DNA from: Rhizodiscina lignyota
Lineage: Eukaryota; Ascomycota; Dothideomycetes; Aulographales; Rhizodiscinaceae
DNA length: 64,000 bases
Reading direction: 5' to 3'
Assembly (NCBI GenBank): GCA_010015805.1
Contig: ML978126.1
Span: forward strand, 1,550,001 to 1,614,000
The notes beneath the pieces were generated by a model. It searched no databases and was not told the DNA's origin. It saw nothing but the letters and a program-made list of their open reading frames with translations. Both the position numbers and the translations under genes were made by a program. This document shows, piece by piece, positions 34,112 to 44,897 of the stretch. How positions within the stretch are numbered: position 1 is the first letter of the stretch; every line of letters begins with the position of its first letter.

Positions 34112-35050
34112 TGAAAGGAGCGATTTCAGATTATGGAATTGCAGTACGGAGGCCTCTGTCCCATAAAGACAACGAGAGCAGTTGATCATTGTGTGCGAGC
34201 CTTAGTCGGGGGCCGAGCCATTCCTTTACCATGAAAGTAGTGATATCCAAGGACAAGGCCACTCTTCCAGGCAAAGTGGAGTCAGGCGAGTGTGTGAGAC
34301 CTGATGTGGATAGTATTCTTCTGCCATGGAAGCAATGACGATCGAGCATAGATAATTCACCCCTAGAGTCTTCTTTCATTCAAGGAGCAATGATGCCGGA
34401 TTGTTGAGTTGAAGGATGAGATGAGGCTCCTGCTGCAAGAGGCTTGATGATAGAGCATGAAGCATTAAGGTAGAAAGCGTTCTTCCGCTTTAGATACACC
34501 GGTGATGGAGTGTTGAGGATCAATCGAGCAGTCGTTCTTCTGCCGCAATTGCGCTGGTGCTAGAGCATCGAGTATCATATTTGGACCGTCTCTTCTACGA
34601 AGTAAGCAGTAATGGCACAGGGTTGTATAGCCGTAGAGCAAATACCTCACGGCCGCAAGAGCGGCGATGCCAGTTGAGTCGAGATTAAGGCATAAGTCAT
34701 TCTTCTGTTGCAGGAACCCTGCTGCTTGAGCGTGGGATAGCGAGAGCGAGCGATTTATTCTGCCCAAAATGCACCGATTCTAGAGTGTTGACTATAAAAC
34801 CAGAAGGTCTTCTTCCGAGATGAGCGCGGTGATGCCAGAGAGCTTAATATCAAGGCGGAAAGGTTTCATCTACGCCAAATGAGCCGGTGGCGAAGTGTTG
34901 AGTATCGGGTTGGAAGAGCTTCTTCCATAGCGAGCGCGGTGGATGCCAGAGTTTCAAGGGTTCAGGCAGGAAGGCTTCTTCTCCTCGAAGAGGGCTGATT
35001 GCGAAGCTTACAATGCCTATTCCGTTAGCTATCCTTCTTCACATCGGAGA
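34112..35050. repeat. Strongly diverged ~54-nt tandem repeat
   Basis: The block can be cut into about sixteen units of 45–62 nt. Twelve consecutive ones from 34331 to 34987 average just under 55 nt. Shared landmarks recur in order: a GCGGTGATGCCAGAG-like head, a TGTTGAGTATC or TTAAGG middle and a TTCTTCTGCCGC-like tail. Examples are GAGCGCGGTGATGCCAGAG at about 34822 and GAGCGCGGTGGATGCCAGAG at about 34932. No two units are identical. 54 nt equals 18 codons, and the minus strand is partly open (100 codons at 34767–34465), but stops break it elsewhere. It could be an old minisatellite or the remains of a gene for an 18-residue repeat protein. Confidence 0.6.
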
Positions 35051-35118
35051 GGATATGTGGAGGGCACAGTATATGCTCAGTGAAATCCCAGCAGATAATG
35101 TAAACTTATCATTCAAAC

Positions 35119-35845
35119 TTATACATTTTCGTCATTGGTATTTATGCTAACCATCTCGTACTGCCCGCCACCATCCCTCCCCCTTCCCCTCCCCCGTCCA
35201 CCACGAACAAAGCCCACGCCGTCCTCCTCCGTGACATCATTACCCGCAGGTAATGAGCTGTCCCGTCGGTTTGGCTCGCCGCCGGGTTTGCTGCTGAAGA
35301 AGTTGACAGGACGAAGCTCACGGTACTGGCAGGCCCACATGCCCAGTGATGTCATGAGTGCCGCGCTTGCGGCCTGCAGCGCCCACCAGAACCAGTTAAT
35401 CGGGAAGGAGCGTGAGTAGAGGCTAGTGATGATGAGATGGATGAAATGTATCGTGAGTGCGAAGTCGGGAATAAGCTTTGATCGTGCGATAAGGAGAAGT
35501 AGAGGTATGACGCTGCAAAGTCCAGTTAGCCTCTGAATCAGATCAAACGAAGCTGTACACGAGCATCCAAGAGCCAAAGGAAAGCAGAACGACTTACGCA
35601 ATAAGGCTGTTCAGCATCCACACCACGCCCAGCATCCATCCGATCGTGACATCGCCTCGCAGGCTCCTCCAGGAGAGCAGAAGATCGAGGCGCACCGGCT
35701 TGCCAGCAACGAGGGCAGTGAAGAGGATGAGCACGCCGGCAGAGAGGTAGTAGAGGAGTTGGAGGACTACGATCTGTCTGAGGATACGTAGCGGCGCGAG
35801 GTCTGTGAGGGCTCCTGGTCGAGGTGGTCGCCGCCGCCGAGGCAT
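35119..35845 (-). CDS. SYS1: SYS1 homolog, Golgi integral membrane protein
   Basis: Two exons on the minus strand, 35845–35598 and 35512–35119 (642 nt, 213 aa), with an 85-nt intron ending CTTTGCAG. SYS1 is a four-span membrane protein of the trans-Golgi that recruits the Arf-like GTPase Arl3/ARFRP1 and so supports vesicle traffic. Visible hydrophobic segments are IVVLQLLYYLSAGVLILFTAL, GWMLGVVWMLNSLIAVIPLL, FALTIHFIHLIITSLY and WFWWALQAASAALMTSLGM. Conserved residues include DFALTIHFIHLI and ACQYRELRPV. The N-terminus is basic (MPRRRRPPRPGALTDL), and the tail is Gly/Arg rich (RGGRGRGRGRDGGG), longer than in yeast. Confidence 0.88.
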
Positions 35846-35877
35846 GTGCTTGCGCGAGCGGGCCGATTACGGAGGAG

Positions 35878-36325
35878 CTAGTTAGATTGCGGCGGGGGGT
35901 TGGTCGGGGCGGTGGGGACTTTAAGAAGAGAAGAGATGTCAGCCATGGAGAGGTGAAGTTGTGGAGAAGTGGACGATGTGAGAGGTTGCTGTCATGAGGT
36001 CGCTGATGCATCGGCGACGCTGCGGCCACGCGGGCCGATTGCAGGGATCAACGGCCCGAAGCGGTCGGTCGGAGCAGGAACAACGATCCCCGAAGGCCAT
36101 CAAAAGGGGGATGCTTGTGCTTCTCCTAACAATGACAAGTGAAAGTGGGAACTTACAGGGAGCACCGGTGGTGTCGTAGCCGCCACGCTTGGAAGGCATG
36201 CTGGAGGTTGAACGTGAGGTTGGTGGGAGTGTAGGTGTCGGTGGCTGGAGCGTTGGCGATGTTGGCGGAAGAGTTGGCGAGAGCGTACGTTGGCGAAGAG
36301 ACGATTTGGAATGAATGGAGGCCAT
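35878..36325 (-). CDS. Possible small proline/serine-rich protein
   Basis: A tentative two-exon model, 36325–36157 and 35918–35878 (210 nt, 69 aa), with a 238-nt intron GTAAGT...CTTAAAG. The phases fit. The product would start MASIHSKSSLRQRTLSPT, carry PPTSPTLQPPTPTLPPTS, and end in a proline-rich tail. It lies only about 30 bp upstream of the SYS1 start on the same strand, so the exon may instead be a spliced 5' untranslated leader of SYS1. No family recognised. Confidence 0.3.
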
Positions 36326-37707
36326 CACCGGTATATAAACCTCCTCCAAATCATCGAGGAAGGCACGCAAACGGTTGAGCAATTTGAATGAACTGCTACT
36401 TCCAGTTCTTTGCGGGTGGCGTTCATCTGGCACTGCCTATGGTTGGAAGACAATTGCGCTCTTTCCTCTTCATGTTTGGACGGCCCAGCAATTTGTCGGT
36501 AAGAATTTCCAGATGTCTCGATTCTTCTTCTTTGGCAATGACGGAACGCGATTGCCAGACCTCTAGCGTGTCCCAGCAAATCACTTTGTCGTCATCTCTC
36601 GCGTCAAGATGAACTTTTCGATCGTTGTGAAAGCTAATTTACCGTCATCCTCCCCTTTGGGGCAAGAACATTGCAAAGAGAGCAGACACCTCAGTGATTC
36701 AGCAAGAGCACTATGCAGTAAGGAGGTTAGTGGTTGGCGTTGTGTGTCTATTCGCTCTGTTTGCAGTACAGCAATGCTGAGCCTGCAGGGCATTGCAGGA
36801 GCAGAGAGTAAATGGCGAGAAAGCAAACAGCAATGCTTTAGATGGTCTGGCGAACCACAGGATTGAAGCATATCTAGGAGGCTTTGCATTACCTGCCTTG
36901 CATGCACCTTCGGATAGTACTACTGTTCCTGCGAATTGAAGTTCATCCAAAGGAGCGGCGATCCCATCGATGAGTAGGTAACAGTTGACATCTTTGGCAA
37001 CCGCATACTATCGCCATCGTAGAAATGGTCTGATAGCGTGCTTGCTGTTGCCGTCGAGGATCCGCATCAATCGGAGAAAGACGAAGTGGCAGGCAAGAGA
37101 CAGCGGCGCGGTCTCTGACCATGCGATCGACGATCTTTGGGGGAGCTCAATTGTGCACTTTGGCAGTGCTACCGAATGCTTGGCTGTGGACGGCAAATGG
37201 GAGAACTGAAGAGGAGAGGGAAGAGGGGACTTGCAATTGGGTTGCGGCGAGCATATCCATGTAACTAATGTAGTTATGGGAACAGTTTGCTTAATTGAAA
37301 AGGCTGCGGCGGTGAAAATTCAAATATCTGGCAGTATGCCAGATGGTAAGGCCTTCTCTGTGAAGATGTCTGTCTCTTCGCAACACTCCACCGAATGGCA
37401 AAGATGGATGCATTCCTCAACCCATACACGTTATTCACGCACCTTCCCTTAATGTCGAAGGGTGAGCCTAGATGCTACAGCGTGCGCTCAACCTTCATCA
37501 GGGTCAACGAGTTTATCATTCCCAAGAATGGGTGCAGCAGCGTTTTCGTCTGGTGTTCATCACTTCTATCGATCTTAAGCACCTCAATTATTGCATCAAT
37601 CATTTACTGACTTCTGCATTCCGCGTCAACTACCTCATTATCATTTCAGTATTCCGTTTGACCAAAGGACTCCAACAGCTTGATCAATCGAAAACTCCTT
37701 TGTTCAA
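36326..37707. other. Intergenic
   Basis: About 1.4 kb with overlapping short frames on both strands, none with a motif or a convincing splice structure. Confidence 0.35.
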
Positions 37708-38311
37708 CTACACACTGAACTCGAGCCGATTCCCAGCGAAATCCCTAGCAAAGAACCTCTTCGGATACTCAATGCCTTGTGCGCCTGTGCGACTCATTAG
37801 ATGAATTCGCAACTCATTTCGATGTACAATGCGAAGGCTCGAGCGCAATTCGAAATGACGATATTCAATCACATACCTGAGCTCTGCTCGCCAGGCTTGT
37901 CAGCCATCTTCGGCGCTCCCGCGTCTCCACGCTCAAAATGCTCATACACCCTCTGCTGGCACTCCAAGAGCGCCTGAGGCGATTCCAGCTTGAAGCATGG
38001 ATGCCTTGAGGCAGCCATATCATTTGGAGTATTTGAGAAGGCGATATGGATCTGCTGGCCCTTCGGCGTGATGTCGAACCTTTGCTCTGGGATCAGCATG
38101 CTCAGTTCCCATCGAAGGGCCCAATCCCGCGCCCTCGGCTCTATCTGGAAGCTCTGGCAAGAGGGAGGAAGACTAACCATGCGAGCGTATCTCTTTGCAG
38201 ATGAGGAACAGGCACACGATGGAATCCGAGCGTGTTCGCGTAGAACTCGTTCGCCTGATCGAGTGTCCCGGGTGGGACGGTGAGGTTGACGTGCGCGATG
38301 CCGGTGATCAT
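37708..38311 (-). CDS. Glyoxalase/dioxygenase-fold (VOC) protein
   Basis: Three exons on the minus strand, 38311–38178, 38079–37877 and 37784–37708 (414 nt, 137 aa). The first exon reads MITGIAHVNLTVPPGTLDQA and FYANTLGFHRVPVP, the beta-alpha-beta opening of a vicinal-oxygen-chelate unit with its metal-site histidine in GIAHVNL. Exon 2 continues WFDITPKGQQIHIAFSN. The short last exon gives GIEYPKRFFARDFAGNRLEFSV, in which the glutamate of RLEF is the usual last metal ligand. Both introns close in phase. Without the last exon the domain would lack this ligand. VOC enzymes include glyoxalases, dioxygenases and isomerases; which activity this one has is not visible. Confidence 0.85.
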
Positions 38312-39800
38312 TTTGCAAAGGTTTGAATCTCAATTTGCAAACAAGTTGGAATCTTAAGATCGACACTGAGACTTCTTCAAGTTAACAGGATATAGAGCCA
38401 TCTCATGATAGCTCTTTTCCGAGTGAAGATTACCCCACCATCAGCTTTGCCTCATTAGCGGGACGTTTCCCGCCGACATTTTCCGCTTTGAAAAGACAAA
38501 GTGTGCGGATTATGGGATTATCTATTCATTGATTGGAAAGTAAAAGGCTAGTTATAGTGCAGAGGCTTCCAAAGTCCAATATTTACGTGAAATGTCCTCG
38601 TCAAAAGTCTCCGCCTTCTTCTTCTCATATCCGAATCCTTTAGCGAAAGTGCCAGCCGTGCTAATTTTGGAACAGACTTATATACTTCTCCTAGTATCTT
38701 CGTGGAGAGTCGGAATCCATTCTCACGTGGATGTTTCTATACTCAGGGTGTATGTATCGAACTACCGGCCCATTTCTGTCGATGACAGGACTCGCACCTT
38801 TCTCTTCGACCGTGTCCAGCTCACCCATCACAGCTCCACTGTTCACAATTTCACCTGAGGCACAGCAGACAGCCTGTCGCCATTTTCCTGCAGTTTGATC
38901 CGCGGCGAATGACGGGGGGTGGCTGATTTGCTTCTGGCTCAACCTGTTCTGAACCCTTTCCGAATCAGCGTCTTCTTACATTCGAGCACCTCGACCTTGC
39001 ACTGGCACAGGTTTGTCTCCTGAATCTTGTTCGAGTGCACCGAGATTCACAGGCCGTTGGCTGAGAGGCGCGGAAGGTTATGGAGCATCTAAGGATCTTG
39101 CGCGACTTCGAGGCATGTGGCTATCTGAGCATTCGGTCAAGACTCTAACGCGAGTGGAGACAACGCCTGCTTAATTTCTTCACAACGAAGGCCGTATCTG
39201 CGGGTGTGAGGATAGCGCCGAGATGTCGTGTCTTCGACAATACCTTGCCCTGACCAGATTAACTGTCTCTCCATAAGCTTGGTCAGTTAAATGTACCTTG
39301 CGCCGAGGCATTTAGCCACTAAAAATTGTCGAAGTATGAGTTTCCAAGTTCTTCTTATGCCGCGTCATGTTGAGGAACGCTCTGTAGAGGAGTAAGATGC
39401 GGGCTAGCGAGGTTGTTGATATATGTGGTGCGGATGTGTGTTCCGAATTGAAAATGGTGAACATACTATTATATGTCAGTTGAATATTAATAAACTTAAG
39501 ACATTTTTTGGACATTCTTACATAGCGCAAATCTGCTTTCTGAGATATTTCAGATCTCTCTCCAGCGACTCTTACTGTATTACAGTGCAAGACACATGTT
39601 TCGCACTGCGCGGATCGACATATTGAACAAAATCAACAAATAGTGGGCCAATGAACGCTTCTTAGCTTCTCACAAGTTGTAAACCTCTGAGAATCGATGG
39701 TCCTGGTGGTGTCGCCATAGTGTTCTTGTTAAGGTGAAATTTTATGTGAAGTATCACTGCGTAAAGGTCCCTTCAGGTCTGAATTAGGTCAATTTCTTCC
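38312..39800. other. Intergenic
   Basis: About 1.5 kb. AT-rich from about 39,300 to the end. No recognisable gene on either strand. Confidence 0.35.
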
Positions 39801-41819
39801 TCAAATCTGATTCACGATCCAAATCATCGCACTAGTCAGCCCGCTCAAAATATAGCAAAATAGACTCAGTGTTCCAAAGACCAGCATCGGAATGCCAGAG
39901 AGTGTGATATGTCCTTCACACTGCGTCAGCATGCACATCTAAATCATCCACATAGACAGCAAACATACCGAAAAATCCTCCACGCCTTGTTATCGTTTCC
40001 CACAGTTCCGTCTTCATAATATCCGGCGCCGTATCATCTTTCCATGGCCCTACGAGTCGAAACTTTGTATTGAAGTTGACGCCCAGCGCCCACACTAGCA
40101 AAACCTTCCAACCATGCTGCGCGACTTCCCAGATGGACGGTGCCGACCCCACATCCAGTGCAAGTTGGTATGCGTACGACTCGTGGTCGACTCCATAATG
40201 TATTCGGGCAGTCGGTGGGGTGTGGAGGCAGTAGTTGTCTTCCGGCTTGAGAGCGTTCGGGAGACGGTGTAGGATAGCGAGCGTCCAGAGTTGGGCCTGG
40301 AATTCGGCGAGGGGTGGGATAGCACCTTTTCTACTATCAGTGACCATGACTAAATCTGAGCTTGTAGACTATGACTTTACCAAAGCTTGGTCTGACGAAG
40401 CCGATGAATCCAACACTGGGGTCATCATCTTTCCACACGGAGCGAATATTCGCCTGTGCTGAAGTAGGGTACGTTTCGTCGAGGAAGGGGAAACGCTGGA
40501 TATAGCCGGTCGCGAAAATTAATACGTCTGGCTTGCACTTGATGTCCCTCATTCTCTGGTACTCTGGCCTTCCGTTATCTTTGAAATGGACAACGCCTTC
40601 TTCATCGATGTACTTGGGCCAAGGAGCGAGGTCAATCTTTCGGTCTCTGGTGTCCGGAAGAGGCACTTGTATGATTCTCGATCGTATTCTTTGAAGCCAG
40701 GTGTAGTTGCGATAAGGGGCGCTGATGTATGGAATTGCCTTGTTTGACTTGTTGAACAAGACTCCAAAACGATTAGTAGAGAGCTTATGACGGACCATTC
40801 GTCACATTTTGAGAACACTCACTCTTTGAAGCATGGTACCGCTCTTTTGGAATTGTTCCAACCCATTGGTCCAGGCCGCCGCTTGTGCCTGACACTAGCC
40901 ACAGAGTGTATTTGATGAAGCGGTCGTAGTATATCCAGAGCAGCGGAGAGTCTCTTAGCCAGCGATGAACGTATGCCGTGTCGAATAAACTAGCTTGAGA
41001 TACATCGACTGGAACATTTAGAGGTTTGTTCGGATCTTCCATTCCGAATATCACCGGGTCTGGGACGCGCTGCATTTCAGTTAGTTCGTTCGAAGCAACA
41101 ATACATGGGGATACTACCTTTGGCGCGCAGAAAAAACCATCGCGATGGCACATCGTAACTGATTTTGTTTGGGATGTGACCGCCATGTAGCTTATGTCCA
41201 TCGCTGTTTCTCCGCTTCCCAGCACCATGATGCATTTGTCAGTTCCAAACTGCGTTTTTGATTTGAACTCAGAAGAATGCATGACGATAGGGACATTTGA
41301 GCTGCCCTCAATGTTCGGTATGTTTGGATCCACGTGGAGGCCTGAGCAGATTGCCACCGCGTCGCATTCGAAGTCGTCACTGGAACCGTCTTTTGAACAA
41401 AATGTGACAATATGACCGCCATTCTGTTTACGCCGGATTGATGTGACTTTTGTGGATAGGCGAATGTGAGGCCAGAGATTGAAGCGCGTGCAGTAGTTCT
41501 CGAGATATTTGCAATACCGCTCTGCTTGAAGAAAATCTGGCTCACCCACATCGCAGCGGAAGTCAGAGAACGTTGTCAATTGCTTTGACGATACAAGCTA
41601 CGCGCGATTAGCTTGCTATTTTGGTTTTGACAGAGCCATGTTGAAGAAATATACCTCAGCGTCTTCATATGTGCGATAACGGAACGTCCCACCGATCAAG
41701 TCTTCCGCTTCAAAAACATGCACTTCAATTGGTTTGATTTGAAATGCCTTCTCAGCAGCAAGTAGGTATTTTAGAGTAGCCAACCCAGAAGGGCCAGCGC
41801 CGAGGATGGCGACTTTCAT
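39801..41819 (-). CDS. Flavin-containing monooxygenase (FMO-like)
   Basis: Six exons on the minus strand: 41819–41655, 41597–41118, 41069–40823, 40761–40381, 40325–39969 and 39913–39801 (1743 nt, 580 aa). N-terminal MKVAILGAGPSGLATLKYL is the FAD Rossmann motif. CIMVLGSGETAMDISYMA is the NADPH-binding GxGxxA-type motif, and LIFATGYIQRFPF is the ATGY block of flavin monooxygenases. Intron 2 (48 nt) and intron 5 keep the frame open when unspliced, so a genomic translation hides them. The last exon restores a hydrophobic C-terminus, LSGIPMLVFGTLSLFCYIL, typical of membrane-associated FMOs. It oxygenates soft nucleophiles or ketones; the substrate is unknown. The P450 locus lies upstream on the same strand. 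Confidence 0.88.
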
Positions 41820-43415
41820 CGTTAAAGCACCCAGTCGTTTAAGGATTCCTTGCTTCAGTCTTCGATCAACAGTTCCAAATCATCTCTCGAATCTGGAATC
41901 TGAGGGCATCCCACTCGAGCGCAGCACGCTGTAGATATTTTAAAGACATTCTACGGATTCTACAAACCCATGGATGGGTCCCTGATAGCTGGCATCAGCC
42001 ACACACAAGCTAATACTGCAGTCTTCCAATGCATTTGCTATCTCCGGCCCACAAACCGAGCTTCGATCATACTATTGACGCCCTAGCGAGAACAGCTACT
42101 TCTGAAATGGACTTGAGGTTCCAGGAAAAGGGTTGTGAGACGGTGTGTAATATGGATTCAGTTTAGTGGCGGCTATGCATAGCAGTCGGCAGTCCGCTAT
42201 GCTGGACTCGTCCGTAGCGGTAATACGGCAACCGCCTTTCCCCGTTCGGCGATAATAAGAGTAATGAGTACATTAGATCCTCAGTTTAGTGATAGGGCTG
42301 GGTCTAGAAGCTACAGTTCTCCGTGTAAGGTTCATTACATGGATACCAGTGCTGAGCGCGGTGGCTGAGAGAGTTTCAAAGATCAACAGAAGGGTATGAA
42401 CAGAGCTGAATATAGCTTGGAGAACGAGTTCCCAAAAACATGCTGATGAATACAAAATTAGAGGTTCCAAATCTCAAGAGTTGATGGGCTGTTAGCAAAT
42501 TTCACAAAGCACCGGAAGGATGGCACGGTTCCAGCCTGCAAATTCTCCTGGATATTGAGGCAGGCAATGGCAAGGCACTATCTCCGATGGCTCTTCGCAC
42601 GCGTTCGGGTTGCGGAAATGCAACGGCCGAATTGCTGAACTAGAATGCTGGTGCTTCGAAACACCATACGATCAAATGGGGGGATGGTAGATGGGTTCTG
42701 GGCCTTGCTCTTTCATTAACAATCATCGGAAGCCGAGCGTGATAGATATCTAATTTCAGTGCAAGACACAGTAGTGCTCGAGCATCGAACTTACGTGAGG
42801 TAAAGAAGCGTGGAGTCCATTCAGTACTGCTATCTCCTGAGCTTCGGATAGAGATCTTACAGCACGATTGGGATTGTCTGTGCATCACATCCTACAACCC
42901 CGGACTCCCGGAGCCCCGCAATGTCACGATTCATGGTGTTTTCCCGACGTGAGAAGGCCATAAGATTCGATCGAGAGAACAAAGACGGCTGATATGGTGC
43001 TGACGATCCACATTATTAGAACTAGAATGTCCCCAGTGTGGAAAAAGCTGCTGACTCAGATGCTTGCGCGTATTGGCAGCCGGTAGTTGGGCAAGTGAAC
43101 GTGTCTCACATATTGCATATATGACTAGTAGTATCGGGAAAGTAACTGAAGATGTTGAGTAACTGAAGACGTTGAGTAGTAAATACATGCATCTCAAATG
43201 ACAAAGGACCGAGCGCACACGGACGGTGATGTTCCGTTTAGGGCCCGCCGCTGATGGGCGCTTCATTCTCCTCACGTGACTTCTTGGCGTTAGTCGCAGT
43301 ACTTTTCTCGTGCGGAGATTCCGGACATCCGTTCAAACCACTTTTGCCTCAGCGACAAAGGATTCTGATCCTTCGCAAGCAAGATGACGCTTGCCTATCT
43401 ATCCTTTTGTAAAGC
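41820..43415. other. Intergenic between FMO and P450
   Basis: About 1.6 kb between two minus-strand genes. No product recognised in any frame. Confidence 0.35.
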
Positions 43416-44897
43416 CTAGTCTTCCTCGATAAGACTGACTGCGCGTCGGCCCCTCGGCTTAAATGCAACTGAGAAAGGCTTCGGCTTGCTTGTCAATTCA
43501 GATGTCATCTCCATGTCGTCCACCTCTTGTCTCACGCCATCCACGTAGGCAGGCTCGATGTCGAAGGCCCACAGCATGCGGGCGATGGCGATGAACAACG
43601 AGTTGACTGCGATGTGCCGACCAGGACATATGCGCCGACCAAATCCCCATGGATGTTGAGGTAATTTTGGATTCTCAAGCCACCGCTCCGGCCTGAAATT
43701 CTGCGGGTCTCCGTAGATCGACACGTCCATGTTTATGGACCAGAGATTTCCGATGACGATTGCTCCCTTGGGAATTCTGTAACCCAGATACTCATCATCC
43801 TCGGCTGCCGCATGTGGCACGCCTGCGGGAGTGATGTGCCGCCAACGCATTATTTCCATGATGAAGGCGTTGACATAGGGCAAGCGCTCCCTGTCTTCGA
43901 AGCCTGGTAGCCTTTGGACCCCAACGACACTATCCAATTCTGCTTGGGCGGCCCTTGTCTTCTCTGGGTGGTTCAGGGCTGCGAGGACGGCCCAATTCAG
44001 TTGTCCCGCGGTTGTCTCGAGCGCGGCGCTTGCGAGGATTCCTAATGAGTATGATAATTCGATTGTGGATAGGTCTTGGGCTTACTTGGATGTTGAAAGC
44101 TTTTGGGCTATGTTTTCCTCTCTGGCCTGAAGACCGTGATCTAGATCTTTCGCGTACAATCTTGACTCCATTTCGTAATATCTCTCCGCTGTTCGCTTCC
44201 ACGGTGCTAGAAATGGTGGAAGATAGTTCAAGATTGGAATGGCATCCACGATCCAATGGCCAACGCGGAGCGCCTTTACCTGGTTGCCAAGGACTTCATA
44301 GTTCTCTACGAAGGACTTGTCGTGGGGGCTTGTCACACGGAATCCATACATAACGGAGTATATCGCACTCGCCGCATACCGCTTGAAAGAAGTATCGAAA
44401 TCACCCGTCAATAGCAGCTCCTTCATAAGCTGCTTGCTCTCGAGATCCTGTTGTGGCCGATATTCCTGCGAAGCGGACTCATTCACCGCGCGGCCGACCA
44501 TCCGTTGGATCAGTCGCAGTTTCGGATCGTACTGGCGGAGTAGTGTATGCATTCCTTTCGTCAAACATTCGCCGGCCATTACAAGGCGTGGCCTGTTGCT
44601 GTAAATGGTACTGCGCTTGTTCAGTACGCCCTCGGCGGCGTCGGGCGTTCCAAGCACGACTATCGTATCCTTTCCAAACTGAACACTGTATATCGGACCA
44701 TACTGTTGAGTCCATCTCGCATACGTGAGGAACGGAAAGTCGATGGGCGCTTGGTGGAGGTTTCCGATAAGTGGAAGCCGGCGAGGCCCAGGAGGGAGTC
44801 GATGATCTCGTCGGCGCTCGTGAAGCCGAACTGCTATTAAGACAATAAGACTGAGCAAGAGGCCAATGGCCAACATCTCTTTCTTCCTCCGTTCCAA
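43416..44897 (-). pseudogene. Cytochrome P450 with one in-frame stop
   Basis: One frame runs from MERRKKEMLAIGLLLSL (44897) to the stop at 43416, with a single TAA at 44084–44082. All P450 landmarks are there: a membrane anchor, LPPGPRRLPLIGNLHQAP, the I-helix AALETTAGQLNW, ExxR in FIMEIMRWR, FRPERWL and the heme loop FGRRICPGRHIA. Around the stop the sequence is STSK-stop-AQDLSTIELSYSLG, where conserved residues lie on both sides. The stop is one C-to-T change from CAA. A GT just after it (GTAAGC) pairs with an AG 44 nt later, but that splice leaves the wrong frame. A weak donor (GTCTTC) about 45 nt upstream would bypass the stop while deleting about 30 residues. Probably a pseudogene. Confidence 0.72.
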
